Shown: positions 1 to 6,054, numbered from the stretch's first letter. The stretch is DNA of 9,097 nt from an uncultured Collinsella sp. (GCA_900545445.1 UQZH01000066.1:1-9097); one strand, 5' to 3'. A program made the numbers and translations. The notes: generated from the sequence alone by a model not told the origin.

Positions 1-447
1 CTGTTCGGCAGCAGGAGCCTCGGGGGCGACCGGCGCAGCGAACTCAGTCAATGCCGCGGCCTCGCGCTCGGCAGCGCGACGGCGGGCACGCACAACCTGG
101 GCCTCGCTAATCTGCGCCAGTGCACGGGCCTGCGCGACCTCATCGGAAATGGGGGCCGAAGCATCGGTGGCAACGGGGCGCTTCGCGCGCGTGGTGCGCG
201 TCGTACGACGCTTGGGCTTTTCGGCATCCTCGCCGTCCGCAGCAGGCTTGGCCAAACGACGCGTGCGCTTAGGCTTAGCGGGAGCAGCCTCCTCGCTAGC
301 AACGGGCGTGGTGGGCGCGGCGGCCTTAAGCGCCTCGGGAGCCGAGACCTGCGCCGGCGCGGAAAGCACGGCCTGGTCCGACGTAACCGGTGCAGCGGGA
401 GCCGTTTGCGTCGTCGTTATTTCGTTTTCTTGTTGTTGATCAGACAC
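1..447 (-). CDS. rho: N-terminal part of probable transcription termination factor Rho (runs off the left edge)
   Basis: An open frame runs from a GTG at 447-445 to the window edge, giving 149 codons and no stop. It begins MSDQQQENEITTTQTAP and continues as a low-complexity Ala/Pro-rich stretch. Basic clusters follow at about residues 59-65 (KPKRTRR) and 77-89 (KPKRRTTRTTRAKR-like). A helical Arg/Glu/Ala segment (about 120-140) comes next. There is no in-frame ATG; a weak purine-rich site (GAAAG) lies about 12 nt upstream of the GTG. No enzymatic domain is inside the window, so the identity is inferred. Actinobacterial Rho proteins carry this kind of long charged, disordered N-terminal insertion before the RNA-binding domain, and argS stands upstream of rho (argS-lysA-hom-thrC-thrB-rho) in many actinobacteria; here argS is the next gene upstream on the same strand. 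Rho is the hexameric RNA helicase of factor-dependent termination. Alternatives with similar extensions are IF-2 or RNase E/G. Confidence 0.5.
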   Translation of the reverse strand, partial: MSDQQQENEITTTQTAPAAPVTSDQAVLSAPAQVSAPEALKAAAPTTPVASEEAAPAKPKRTRRLAKPAADGEDAEKPKRRTTRTTRAKRPVATDASAPISDEVAQARALAQISEAQVVRARRRAAEREAAALTEFAAPVAPEAPAAEQ

Positions 448-568
448 AGTGTTTGCTCAACTTTCTTTTCAAGCCCTGTGATCACATGCTCCCTGCATAA
501 ACCTTCAGGGCGGCTAAACAGTCTAGCTCCGTCAAATACCGACGGACATCATTGATCTGTATAGAGAT
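448..568 (-). promoter_or_regulatory. Untranslated leader of the rho-like gene with two small hairpins
   Basis: If the promoter at 575-603 is right, the transcript has about 120 nt before the GTG. The leader can form two hairpins: a 6-bp stem TCCGTC/GACGGA (528-533 with 541-546, 7-nt loop) and a 5-bp stem CCCTG/CAGGG (491-495 with 506-510). A long leader on rho is known from enterobacteria, where Rho attenuates its own synthesis. Whether that happens here is inference. Confidence 0.3.
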
Positions 569-574
569 GATTGC

Positions 575-603
575 GTTATATACGCAGCGTTAGTGTAACA
601 CAA
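575..603 (-). promoter_or_regulatory. Putative promoter of the rho-like gene
   Basis: On the minus strand TTGTGT (603-598) and TATAAC (580-575) are separated by 17 nt, a good match to a primary sigma factor promoter. It is AT-rich against the surrounding GC-rich sequence. No competing ORF starts between it and the GTG at 447. Confidence 0.45.
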
Positions 604-620
604 CCGCAACCACCTGCAAC

Positions 621-651
621 TTAGTCATCGGGGACGTTCTTAAACGACTAG
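621..651 (-). repeat. GTCCC stem-loop, degenerate copy
   Basis: Arms TAGTC (622-626) and GACTA (646-650) enclose exactly 19 nt. Read on the minus strand the loop is GTTTAAGAACGTCCCCGAT, with GTCCC at loop positions 11-15, as in the other copies of this family. The stem is short (5 bp) and the sequence differs from every other copy, so it looks like an old member. It lies just upstream of the putative rho promoter. Confidence 0.45.
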
Positions 652-848
652 TCAAAAGGGATGCTCTTTACAAAGTTCCGGCGTACACCATCGCCACATC
701 ATAAGCCGCGGTGAAATAGTTCCCAAATCCCGGCCGGCACCTCTCAAGCAGGAACCATTCCACCGCAACTCATAAGAAGAAGGCAGATCAAGCCTCAAGC
801 ATCGAGAAAACGGAACAGCTAAGGGACAAGGGCATCGGCCCCAAGATC
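652..848. other. Intergenic stretch without recognised content
   Basis: I see no convincing gene, RNA or promoter here. A 146-codon open frame on the minus strand (1092-652) crosses it, but it lacks a ribosome binding site and runs through the foldback element, so it is not called. The segment may be the remains of inserted repeats. Confidence 0.3.
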
Positions 849-852
849 GATG

Positions 853-1014
853 TGCCACGAATCGCGCCCATCTACTACGTTTGCCCCCGCACCCCTGACC
901 ATACTCACTATTTTTCGAAAGTCGCAGACCTGCTACCTGCGGTTTTAATATTGCGATTTTCGGCGTGGTTCGGGGTACGCACTTAAACGTAGTAGATGCC
1001 CCCGATTCTTGGCA
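853..1014. repeat. Foldback element 1 (long imperfect palindrome)
   Basis: A perfect 14-bp inverted repeat, CATCTACTACGTTT at 869-882 and its complement at 985-998, closes a 130-bp unit. The similarity continues outward, so that 853-882 pairs with 985-1014 at 26 of 30 positions (shared outer blocks GATTC and TGGCA). The centre (915-969) is related to the centre of foldback element 2: 41 of 55 positions are identical without gaps when one is reversed. It is a non-coding, MITE- or REPIN-like repeat. Its mobility is inferred, not shown. Confidence 0.75.
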
Positions 1015-1044
1015 GAAGGTATCCCACCGCTCCTCCACGGGACA

Positions 1045-1083
1045 AAAATGATCCGTTTTCCTCCGTCCCCAAGGGGTCATTTT
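1045..1083 (+). repeat. GTCCC stem-loop between the two foldbacks
   Basis: Stem of 10 pairs: AAAATGATCC (1045-1054) with GGGTCATTTT (1074-1083), including one T-G pair. The loop is exactly 19 nt, GTTTTCCTCCGTCCCCAAG, with GTCCC at loop positions 11-15. The stem sequence is unlike that of the other copies, but the pairing and loop length are kept. Confidence 0.6.
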
Positions 1084-1094
1084 CAAAACCAAGG

Positions 1095-1226
1095 CGGTTT
1101 ACTACGATGAATCGCTCAACCACGACCACGCCAAAAACCGAAAAAATAAAACCCCAGCTAGATGGCTTGCGCTTTTCGCTGAAAAGCCCGTGTGGTTGGA
1201 TTCCCCAAATTCATCGTAGTAAACCG
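1095..1226. repeat. Foldback element 2 (long imperfect palindrome)
   Basis: A perfect 18-bp inverted repeat, CGGTTTACTACGATGAAT at 1095-1112 and its complement at 1209-1226, closes a 132-bp unit. A second inner block (CAACCAC near the left arm, GTGGTTG near the right) also pairs. The core 1125-1179 is related to 915-969 of element 1 but in the opposite orientation. Both elements carry TACTACG within each arm. Confidence 0.75.
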
Positions 1227-1281
1227 GTATAGTTGCGATTTGATAGCATTTTCCAGCAAACCAAACAGTCTCGAAAAATGC

Positions 1282-1312
1282 AAAAAACCCGACCTCCGCA
1301 TGGGAGATCGGG
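1282..1312 (-). terminator. Intrinsic terminator of argS
   Basis: On the minus strand a 10-bp stem CCCGATCTCC / GGAGGTCGGG (one T-G pair) with a 5-nt loop is followed directly by six T. It starts about 48 nt after the argS stop codon. Confidence 0.9.
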
Positions 1313-1360
1313 CTTAGAAGGCTCAGTTAAACCAAACCAACGCAGTCAAACGACCAGCGC

Positions 1361-3214
1361 TTACATCTGCTCGGGGGCAGAAACGCCAACGAGGGTAAGC
1401 ACCAGGGCGAGCGTCACACGGACGGCGTCGCAGGCGGCCAAACGGGCGCGCGAGAGCTCAGGGTCGACGGGACGACCCTCGCTCGGAAGGACCTGGCAGG
1501 CGGCGTAGAAGCTGTGGAAGTCGCCGGCGAGCTCCTCGGCAAAGTGAGTCAGGCGGAACGGGGCGCGATCGCGAGCGCAGCTACCGATGAGGTCGGTGAG
1601 CTCGTTGAGCTTACGCGAAAGGGCAAGCTCGGTCGGGTCGGTCAGCAGCGAGTAATCGACGTTCTCGCCAATAGCCTTCTCGGCGACGGCCTTCATGCCC
1701 ATCTCGGCGGCCTGCTCGGCGGTAACGTCGGCGGCACGGCGCAGGATGGAGCACACGCGAGCGTGAGCGTACTGCACGTAGTACACCGGGTTGGAGTTGT
1801 CGCGCTTCTTGACGGCCTCAATGTCGAAGTCGACCATCTGGTTGGAGCTCTTGGAGATGAGCGTGTAGCGGGCGGCGTCAGAGCCGACCTCGTCGACGAG
1901 TTCCTGCAGGGTCACCATGGTGCCCTTGCGCTTGGACATGCGGACGGGCTTACCGTTGCGCAGCAGGTTGACGAGCTGGCCCAGCAGAACCTCAAACTTG
2001 CCGGGATAGCCAAGAGCGTCACAGACGCAGCGGACGCGCTCGATGTAGCCGTGGTGGTCGGCGCCCCAGATGTCGATGACGTGGTCGACGCGCTGGAACT
2101 TATCCCAGTGATAGGCAACGTCGGAGGCGAAGTAGGTGTACTCGCCATCGGACTTGATCAGGACGCGGTCCTTGTCGTCGCCCAGGTCGGTGGAGCGGAA
2201 CCACAGGGCACCGTCCTTGGTGTAGAGGTAGCCCATCTTGTCGAGCTTCTCAAAAGCGCGGTCGACGGCGGAGGTGCCGGCGGTCTCGCCCTCGGTGTCC
2301 TTCACGTACAGGGAGCGCTCGGAGAACCAGCGGTCAAAGTCGCAGTTGACGGCATGGCAAAGGTCGCGCATGTTGTCGACCATCTTTACATAGCCGCGCT
2401 CGCGGAAGCTCTCCATGCGCTCCTGCGGATCGGCGGTGACCCACTTGTCGCCGTCGGTGCGCCAGAACTCGGCAGCCTCGTCGATGATGTAGTCGCCGCC
2501 GTAGGAGTCCTTGCCCAGAGTCTCGGCAAAGTTGTCCTGATACGGATGGGTCTCGGGGTGCTCGTCGCTCTCGTCGGCAACAAAGGCGTCGCGGTCGGCG
2601 ATCAGAATCTTGTGAGCCTCGTCGATATCCACGCCCTGCTTGGCGATGATGTCGGCAAGCTGCATATAGCGCGTGCTGATGGAGTTACCGAAGGTGTTCA
2701 TCTGAGAGCCGTGGTCGTTGATGTAGAACTCACGCTGGATGTCGTAACCGGCGTGGTCCATCACACGACAAAGGGAGTCGCCCAGAGCGGCCCAGCGACC
2801 ATGACCGATGTGCATGGGGCCGACGGGGTTGGCGGAGACGAACTCGACCTGGGTCTTCAGGCCGCCACCGACGTTGGACTTAGCGAAGTCCATACCCTTC
2901 TCGCGGGCCTCGCCAAAGATGGCGTTCTTGACGGCGACGGAGAGGTAGAAGTTGATGAAGCCAGGACCGGCGATCTCGACCTTCTCGATCGCGGGGTCCT
3001 CGGGCATATGGGCAACGACGGCCTCGGCGATCTTGCGCGGGGCGCAGTGAGCCAGCTTGGCGGACTTCAGGGCCATGGTGGAGGTCCACTCGCCATGAGA
3101 AGTATCAGCCGGTCGCTCGATAGCGCAATCGTCAAGTTCAAATGCGGAAAGGTCGCCGGCCTCCTGGGCCGCAGCAAGCGCAGCGCGTACCAGCTCTTCA
3201 ATCTTCTCGGGCAT
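1361..3214 (-). CDS. argS: Arginyl-tRNA synthetase
   Basis: This cytoplasmic class I synthetase charges tRNA-Arg with arginine using ATP. The start is the ATG at 3214, with AAGGAGG four nt upstream. An upstream in-frame ATG (3283) would add 23 residues but has no such site. The protein has 617 residues, near the usual bacterial length. In order it shows the ArgS N-terminal tRNA-binding domain (about 5-95, with GFINFYLS), the HIGH signature (HIGH, 135-138, within NPVGPMHIGHGR), the ArgS-typical QFVSANP-like block (VEFVSANP), the KMSKS-equivalent MSKRKG (426-431) and a DALR-type helical anticodon-binding domain (about 480-617). No key residue is missing. Its own terminator follows, and it is divergent from carD. 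In many actinobacteria argS precedes lysA-hom-thrC-thrB-rho; here only repeats separate it from the rho-like gene. Confidence 0.97.
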   Translation of the reverse strand: MPEKIEELVRAALAAAQEAGDLSAFELDDCAIERPADTSHGEWTSTMALKSAKLAHCAPRKIAEAVVAHMPEDPAIEKVEIAGPGFINFYLSVAVKNAIFGEAREKGMDFAKSNVGGGLKTQVEFVSANPVGPMHIGHGRWAALGDSLCRVMDHAGYDIQREFYINDHGSQMNTFGNSISTRYMQLADIIAKQGVDIDEAHKILIADRDAFVADESDEHPETHPYQDNFAETLGKDSYGGDYIIDEAAEFWRTDGDKWVTADPQERMESFRERGYVKMVDNMRDLCHAVNCDFDRWFSERSLYVKDTEGETAGTSAVDRAFEKLDKMGYLYTKDGALWFRSTDLGDDKDRVLIKSDGEYTYFASDVAYHWDKFQRVDHVIDIWGADHHGYIERVRCVCDALGYPGKFEVLLGQLVNLLRNGKPVRMSKRKGTMVTLQELVDEVGSDAARYTLISKSSNQMVDFDIEAVKKRDNSNPVYYVQYAHARVCSILRRAADVTAEQAAEMGMKAVAEKAIGENVDYSLLTDPTELALSRKLNELTDLIGSCARDRAPFRLTHFAEELAGDFHSFYAACQVLPSEGRPVDPELSRARLAACDAVRVTLALVLTLVGVSAPEQM

Positions 3215-3273
3215 AGATCCTCCTTGTGTTAAAGCCCCCGAGCTCTTGGTCACTCGTAGGGCAAAAGCCAGAG

Positions 3274-3302
3274 TTTGTAGCACTCTATCACAAGCGGTAA
3301 CT
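3274..3302 (-). promoter_or_regulatory. Possible argS promoter overlapping a short inverted repeat
   Basis: On the minus strand AGTTAC (3302-3297) and TACAAA (3279-3274) lie 17 nt apart, and a TG one base before the -10 box makes it an extended -10. The -10 box sits in the loop of a small inverted repeat, AGAGT (3270-3274) / ACTCT (3282-3286). The leader would be about 50 nt, too short for a T-box. Confidence 0.35.
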
Positions 3303-3498
3303 ACTGTCGCAGGGTAAAGCTAATAGATATTGCATATGCACAAAAATGACTACCGCTCTTGCGCGGCGGTACAAAGTTGGCGGTTTGCCTGCTGTTTATA
3401 CACGTTCTAGAAATGCATAAACGTATGAATAAGCCGTTCTATTTATCGAATACTCTTACCTATCGGAGTTGTGTGCTTTTCCTGCATAAAGTGATGGT

Positions 3499-3528
3499 TT
3501 GCGCACGTCATCGTGGTATTCTTAACAT
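3499..3528 (+). promoter_or_regulatory. Putative carD promoter
   Basis: TTGCGC (3499-3504) and TAACAT (3523-3528) are separated by 18 nt in a locally AT-rich stretch, placing transcription start about 20 nt before the carD start codon. The rest of the argS-carD intergenic region (3215-3556, 342 nt) shows a perfect 10-bp palindrome TGCATATGCA (3331-3340) and a 6-bp stem TACCGC/GCGGTA (3351-3371). No small gene is convincing there. Confidence 0.45.
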
Positions 3529-3556
3529 ACGTAAATTCGTATAAGTTGGAGGTAGC

Positions 3557-4042
3557 ATGTTCTCAATCGGTCAACACGTCATTCATCCGGGTCAGGGAGT
3601 CTGCACCGTCGTCGGCTTTAGGGACGACACACCGCAGCCCATGTTGTTGCTCGAGACCAAACAGGGACATGCGCAGACGATTCTCATGTACCCCGTGGCG
3701 CAGGCCGACCGTCTGCATGCCGCTATCTCCCAGCAAGATGCAGAGCACCTGCTGAGCCACTACGATGAGCTGGAGTGCGACACCTTTACCGAGCGCAATA
3801 GCTCGCTCGAGGAGACGCACTTTAAGCAGCAGCTCAAGCTGGGCGCGCCCGAGACGGTTCGCGTGGCAAAAACCATGATGCACCGTATTCGCCAGGCCGA
3901 GGAAGCAGATAAAAAGCCCAGCTCCTACTACATGCGCGTACTCAAGGAAGCCAAGCGCCGCTCCATCGAGGAGTTCGCCGTGGCCCTGGGCGTCACCGAA
4001 GAGGCCGCCGAAGCCCGCCTAGCCCAAGCCGCCCTCAACTAA
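3557..4042 (+). CDS. carD: CarD/CdnL-family RNA polymerase-binding transcription regulator
   Basis: The protein has 161 residues, the usual size for CarD/CdnL. The start ATG at 3557 follows GGAGG with a 4-nt gap. The N-terminal RNA polymerase interaction domain (about 1-60, Tudor-like, shared with Mfd/TRCF) is evident from FSIGQHVIHPGQGVCTVVGF. A helical DNA-contacting domain follows (about 65-155), with KPSSYYMRVLKEAKRRSIEE in its second half. Members bind the RNA polymerase beta subunit and stabilise the open promoter complex, notably at rRNA promoters in mycobacteria; that role here is by homology. It is a single-gene unit with its own promoter. The TAA stop codon forms the first bases of a 45-nt repeat hairpin, and a strong terminator follows. 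Confidence 0.9.
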   Translation: MFSIGQHVIHPGQGVCTVVGFRDDTPQPMLLLETKQGHAQTILMYPVAQADRLHAAISQQDAEHLLSHYDELECDTFTERNSSLEETHFKQQLKLGAPETVRVAKTMMHRIRQAEEADKKPSSYYMRVLKEAKRRSIEEFAVALGVTEEAAEARLAQAALN

Positions 4043-4084
4043 CCTGCCAAAAAGGGACAGGTTTATTTTGGCAGGTTTTATCTG
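4040..4084 (+). repeat. 45-nt stop-codon repeat, copy A (after carD)
   Basis: It begins with the carD stop codon (TAA, 4040-4042). Arms AACCTGCCA (4041-4049) and TGGCAGGTT (4069-4077) pair perfectly and enclose 19 nt; three further A-T pairs can extend inward. The loop contains AGGGACAGG in the gene sense, so GTCCC falls at loop positions 11-15 on the other strand. The unit ends TTTTATCTG. It differs from copy B by one base and from copy C by one substitution and one extra A. Confidence 0.9.
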
Positions 4085-4108
4085 GCCAAACGTCAACAAA
4101 CAATCAGT

Positions 4109-4154
4109 AAATGGCCGGGTGCTCCGTTTTGTTTGTGAGCGCCCGGCCATTTTT
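4109..4154 (+). terminator. Intrinsic terminator of carD
   Basis: A 14-bp stem ATGGCCGGGTGCTC (4111-4124) pairs with GAGCGCCCGGCCAT (4137-4150), with one T-G pair and a 12-nt loop. It is followed by TTTTTCT and preceded by AA. It starts 25 nt after repeat copy A. Confidence 0.92.
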
Positions 4155-4397
4155 CTATATCCGTAGAATACGTGAAGCCCATTTGCGATGACATCACGCG
4201 GGGGCCGTCCAGATCGACGCAACCAACGGCCGCATCCACAACAAGCGCGCCTGTCTTGCTCAATTACCATTAAAAAGCATCAATTTGAAAACGCAATAAC
4301 ATTTCGGCAGGTAGCAGCTATAGTCGGTGAACTGAATCTCGACAACCGAAGCCTCCGAATGAGGTATCTTCAGCCCATCCAAGCTAAAGGAGGGGCC
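4155..4397 (+). other. Segment upstream of the RAYT gene
   Basis: No separate gene is evident. The RAYT reading frame is open back to 4188 but the ribosome binding site points to 4398. A possible -10 box TATAGT (4319-4324) has only a poor -35. The stretch 4291-4318 matches the core of foldback element 1 read on the minus strand: CGCAATA, 8 differing nt, then GCAGGTAGCAG, in the same register. Confidence 0.3.
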
Positions 4398-5156
4398 ATG
4401 CCGAGAAAACCTCGTTCAAAGTCACCAACCGGTTATTTCCACATCACGTTGCGTGGAAACGGAGGGCAATTGCTGTTTGACGATGCCGAGGACCGAATCG
4501 CCATGCTTCAGATCCTCGATGCGATCCTCCCCAAACACAATATCGAGCTTATCGCTTGGTGCCTTATGGGAAACCACATTCATCTGCTCATCGACGATCC
4601 GGACGACCGCAAGAGCGACGCGATGCACGCGGTAGCAGTATCGTATGCGGGCAGGTACAATGCGCGGACGGGGCATATCGGCCACGTGTTTCAGGAGCGG
4701 TTTTGGGATTCGCCCATTAAGTCAGAAGTATATTTACTCGAGGCAATTCGATACATTCATCTGAATCCACAAAAAGCGGGACTGGCGGCATACGACGAAT
4801 ATCCCTGGAGCAGCCATCGCGAGTATCTAATGAGTGCCAGGTCACGGCCGCATGTTACCGGCAGCGTTGTCGGTGTTTTATTCCCAACACCTCGCTCATA
4901 CCTTCGGCTCATGGAAAGTACGCCGTCGCTTCCCTATCGCCCCAGCGCAACAGCCAAGGTTCGCGAGGAAGATCTATGCGAATTTGGCACGGCAATCGTG
5001 CAGAGTGTCGCAGGATGTGCTCCGACGGAACTCAAATCCGTCTCCAAGCCACTTCGCAATGAGGCGATTCTCGCGCTTCGAAAACAAGGGCTAACGGTTA
5101 AGCAGGTTCAGCTGCTGACCGGACTGGGAACATGGATTATCAAGAACGCGTCGTAG
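4398..5156 (+). CDS. REP-associated tyrosine transposase (RAYT), IS200-like Y1 family
   Basis: The protein has 252 residues, starting at an ATG with AAAGGAGG 4 nt upstream. The N-terminus (MPRKPRSKSPTGYFHITLRGN) is typical of RAYTs. The metal-binding HUH motif is in GNHIHLLID. The region EAIRYIHLNPQKAGL carries the usual candidate catalytic tyrosine before HLNP, followed by YPWSSHREY. A C-terminal helical segment (about 195-250, ending LRKQGLTVKQVQLLTGLG) looks like a helix-turn-helix, as in the larger RAYT subtypes. RAYTs are single-strand endonucleases, related to IS200/IS605 TnpA, that act on short hairpin repeats; they are usually single-copy and not flanked by classical IS ends. No frameshift or missing motif is seen, so it is probably intact. 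It sits between inverted copies A and B of the stop-codon repeat, with terminators on both sides. Confidence 0.9.
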   Translation: MPRKPRSKSPTGYFHITLRGNGGQLLFDDAEDRIAMLQILDAILPKHNIELIAWCLMGNHIHLLIDDPDDRKSDAMHAVAVSYAGRYNARTGHIGHVFQERFWDSPIKSEVYLLEAIRYIHLNPQKAGLAAYDEYPWSSHREYLMSARSRPHVTGSVVGVLFPTPRSYLRLMESTPSLPYRPSATAKVREEDLCEFGTAIVQSVAGCAPTELKSVSKPLRNEAILALRKQGLTVKQVQLLTGLGTWIIKNAS

Positions 5157-5243
5157 CGTCGCGTTTGCCGAGTTACGGATACGGCGAAGCGCAGCTGTCT
5201 GCCGCGAGGCGCCGCCATTCGCCAGCGTCACCATGTCAAACAG

Positions 5244-5282
5244 AAAACGCTTCCGCTGAATAACACCCAACGGAAGCGTTTT
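5244..5282. terminator. Bidirectional terminator between the RAYT gene and the HD gene
   Basis: A perfect 12-bp stem AAAACGCTTCCG (5244-5255) / CGGAAGCGTTTT (5271-5282) with a 15-nt loop has a T tract on either strand. It can end the convergent RAYT (plus) and HD-gene (minus) transcripts. In the minus direction it lies immediately after repeat copy B. Confidence 0.9.
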
Positions 5283-5284
5283 CC

Positions 5285-5329
5285 CAGATAAAACCTACCA
5301 AAATAAACCTGTCCCTTTTTGGCAGGTTA
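5285..5329 (-). repeat. 45-nt stop-codon repeat, copy B (after the HD gene)
   Basis: It begins with the stop codon TAA of the HD gene (5329-5327, minus strand) and ends CTG at 5287-5285. Arms AACCTACCA (5292-5300) and TGGCAGGTT (5320-5328) pair with one G-T in the transcript and enclose a 19-nt loop, AAATAAACCTGTCCCTTTT on the plus strand. It is inverted relative to copy A. Confidence 0.9.
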
Positions 5330-5926
5330 GGCCTGGAAGGTGTCGCGGTCGGGCGCGAAGGACTGCATGGCCGCGATGGTGCGGTCGAAGAGCTCGGGAA
5401 GCTCCCAGCCCAACATCTCGGCGCCCTGCGAAATCACGTCGCGCGAGCAGCCGGCGGCAAAGCGCTTGTCCTTGAACTTTTTCTTGAGCGACTTAGTCGT
5501 AAAGTCCATGACGCTTTTGCTCGGACGCATGATCACGGCAGCACCGATCAGGCCGGTGAGCTCGTCGCAAGCAAACAGGATCTTCTCCATCTGAAGCTCG
5601 GGCTTGGGCAGCGAGGCATTGAAATCGGACGTGTGCGTCTGAATAGCGCGAATGAGTTCGGGCGATGCGCCCTCGCCCTCGAGGATTTCTGCCGCATAGA
5701 TGGTGTGGTTCACGGGGTCGTCCTCATGCTCCTCCCAATCCAAGTCGTGCAGCAGGCCGACGATGCCCCAAAACTCCTCGTTCTTGGGATCGAACTCGCG
5801 CGCAAAGTAGCGCATGGTGCCCTCGACCGTCTCGCCGTGGGTGATGTGGAACGGGTCTTTGTTGTGCTCGTTAAGCAGTTCGAACGCACGGTCGCGGGTG
5901 ATTCCGGCGGAAAGCATCTGGGACAT
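5327..5926 (-). CDS. HD-domain protein, putative metal-dependent phosphohydrolase
   Basis: The protein has 199 residues, starting at the ATG at 5926 with GGAGG 7 nt upstream (MSQMLSAGITRDRAFELL). The upstream in-frame ATG at 6049 has no such site and would lie in the proA terminator. The HD fold signature is present: His30 (or His27), His60-Asp61 in GLLHDLDWEE, His74, His98 and Asp121 (ACDELTG). These residues match the usual metal ligands H...HD...H...H...D. It resembles small soluble HDIG-type hydrolases often annotated as HAD/HD family proteins of unknown substrate. No regulatory or membrane domain is fused, so I assign no substrate. It stands alone between the proA terminator and its own terminator, preceded by repeat copy B. 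Confidence 0.85.
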   Translation of the reverse strand: MSQMLSAGITRDRAFELLNEHNKDPFHITHGETVEGTMRYFAREFDPKNEEFWGIVGLLHDLDWEEHEDDPVNHTIYAAEILEGEGASPELIRAIQTHTSDFNASLPKPELQMEKILFACDELTGLIGAAVIMRPSKSVMDFTTKSLKKKFKDKRFAAGCSRDVISQGAEMLGWELPELFDRTIAAMQSFAPDRDTFQA

Positions 5927-5969
5927 GGCAATACCTCCAGGTGAGTCGGTGCTAGGACACGGTGTCATT

Positions 5970-5998
5970 ATCGTATATCGCCGTAGCTCAAGCCGAAA
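5970..5998 (-). promoter_or_regulatory. Possible promoter of the HD gene
   Basis: On the minus strand TTTCGG (5998-5993) and TACGAT (5975-5970) are 17 nt apart. The boxes are weak, but this is the only AT-richer stretch between the proA terminator (ending at 6019) and the start codon. Confidence 0.25.
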
Positions 5999-6018
5999 GG
6001 CAGAAAAGGTATACGGAG

Positions 6019-6047
6019 AAAAAAGCCGGGCAAACGTGTCGCCCGGC
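6019..6047 (-). terminator. Intrinsic terminator of proA
   Basis: On the minus strand a perfect 7-bp stem GCCGGGC / GCCCGGC with a 9-nt loop is followed by TTTTTT. It starts 7 nt after repeat copy C. Confidence 0.88.
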
Positions 6048-6054
6048 AAAACCG

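Noticed and set aside
823..827. GGGAC at 823-827, and others at 1039-1043 and 3615-3619, as further members of the GTCCC hairpin family
   Set aside because: No complementary arms occur at the required distance, and the third lies inside the carD coding sequence.
652..1092. A 146-codon frame on the minus strand through foldback element 1
   Set aside because: There is no ribosome binding site, the composition is odd (Cys/Trp/Arg-rich), and it crosses a palindrome and a hairpin. Only its short core is kept, as a finding.
448..1360. CRISPR array or tRNA gene in the repeat-rich gap
   Set aside because: The repeats are inverted palindromes with no regular spacing or direct repeat units, and no cloverleaf could be found.
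1514..3232. A 572-codon open frame on the plus strand opposite argS
   Set aside because: It is a shadow of the GC-rich argS gene: Val/Gly/Ala-biased, with no domain and no ribosome binding site. The minus-strand frame carries all ArgS motifs.
4188..4397. A 70-residue N-terminal extension of the RAYT
   Set aside because: The family starts at MPRKPR-like sequence, and AAAGGAGG stands just before 4398. The extension has no known domain.
5183..5223. GGCGAA/TTCGCC inverted repeat after the RAYT gene as a transposon end
   Set aside because: It has only 6 bp with a 29-nt loop in GC-rich sequence and no partner upstream of the gene, so it is easily explained by chance.
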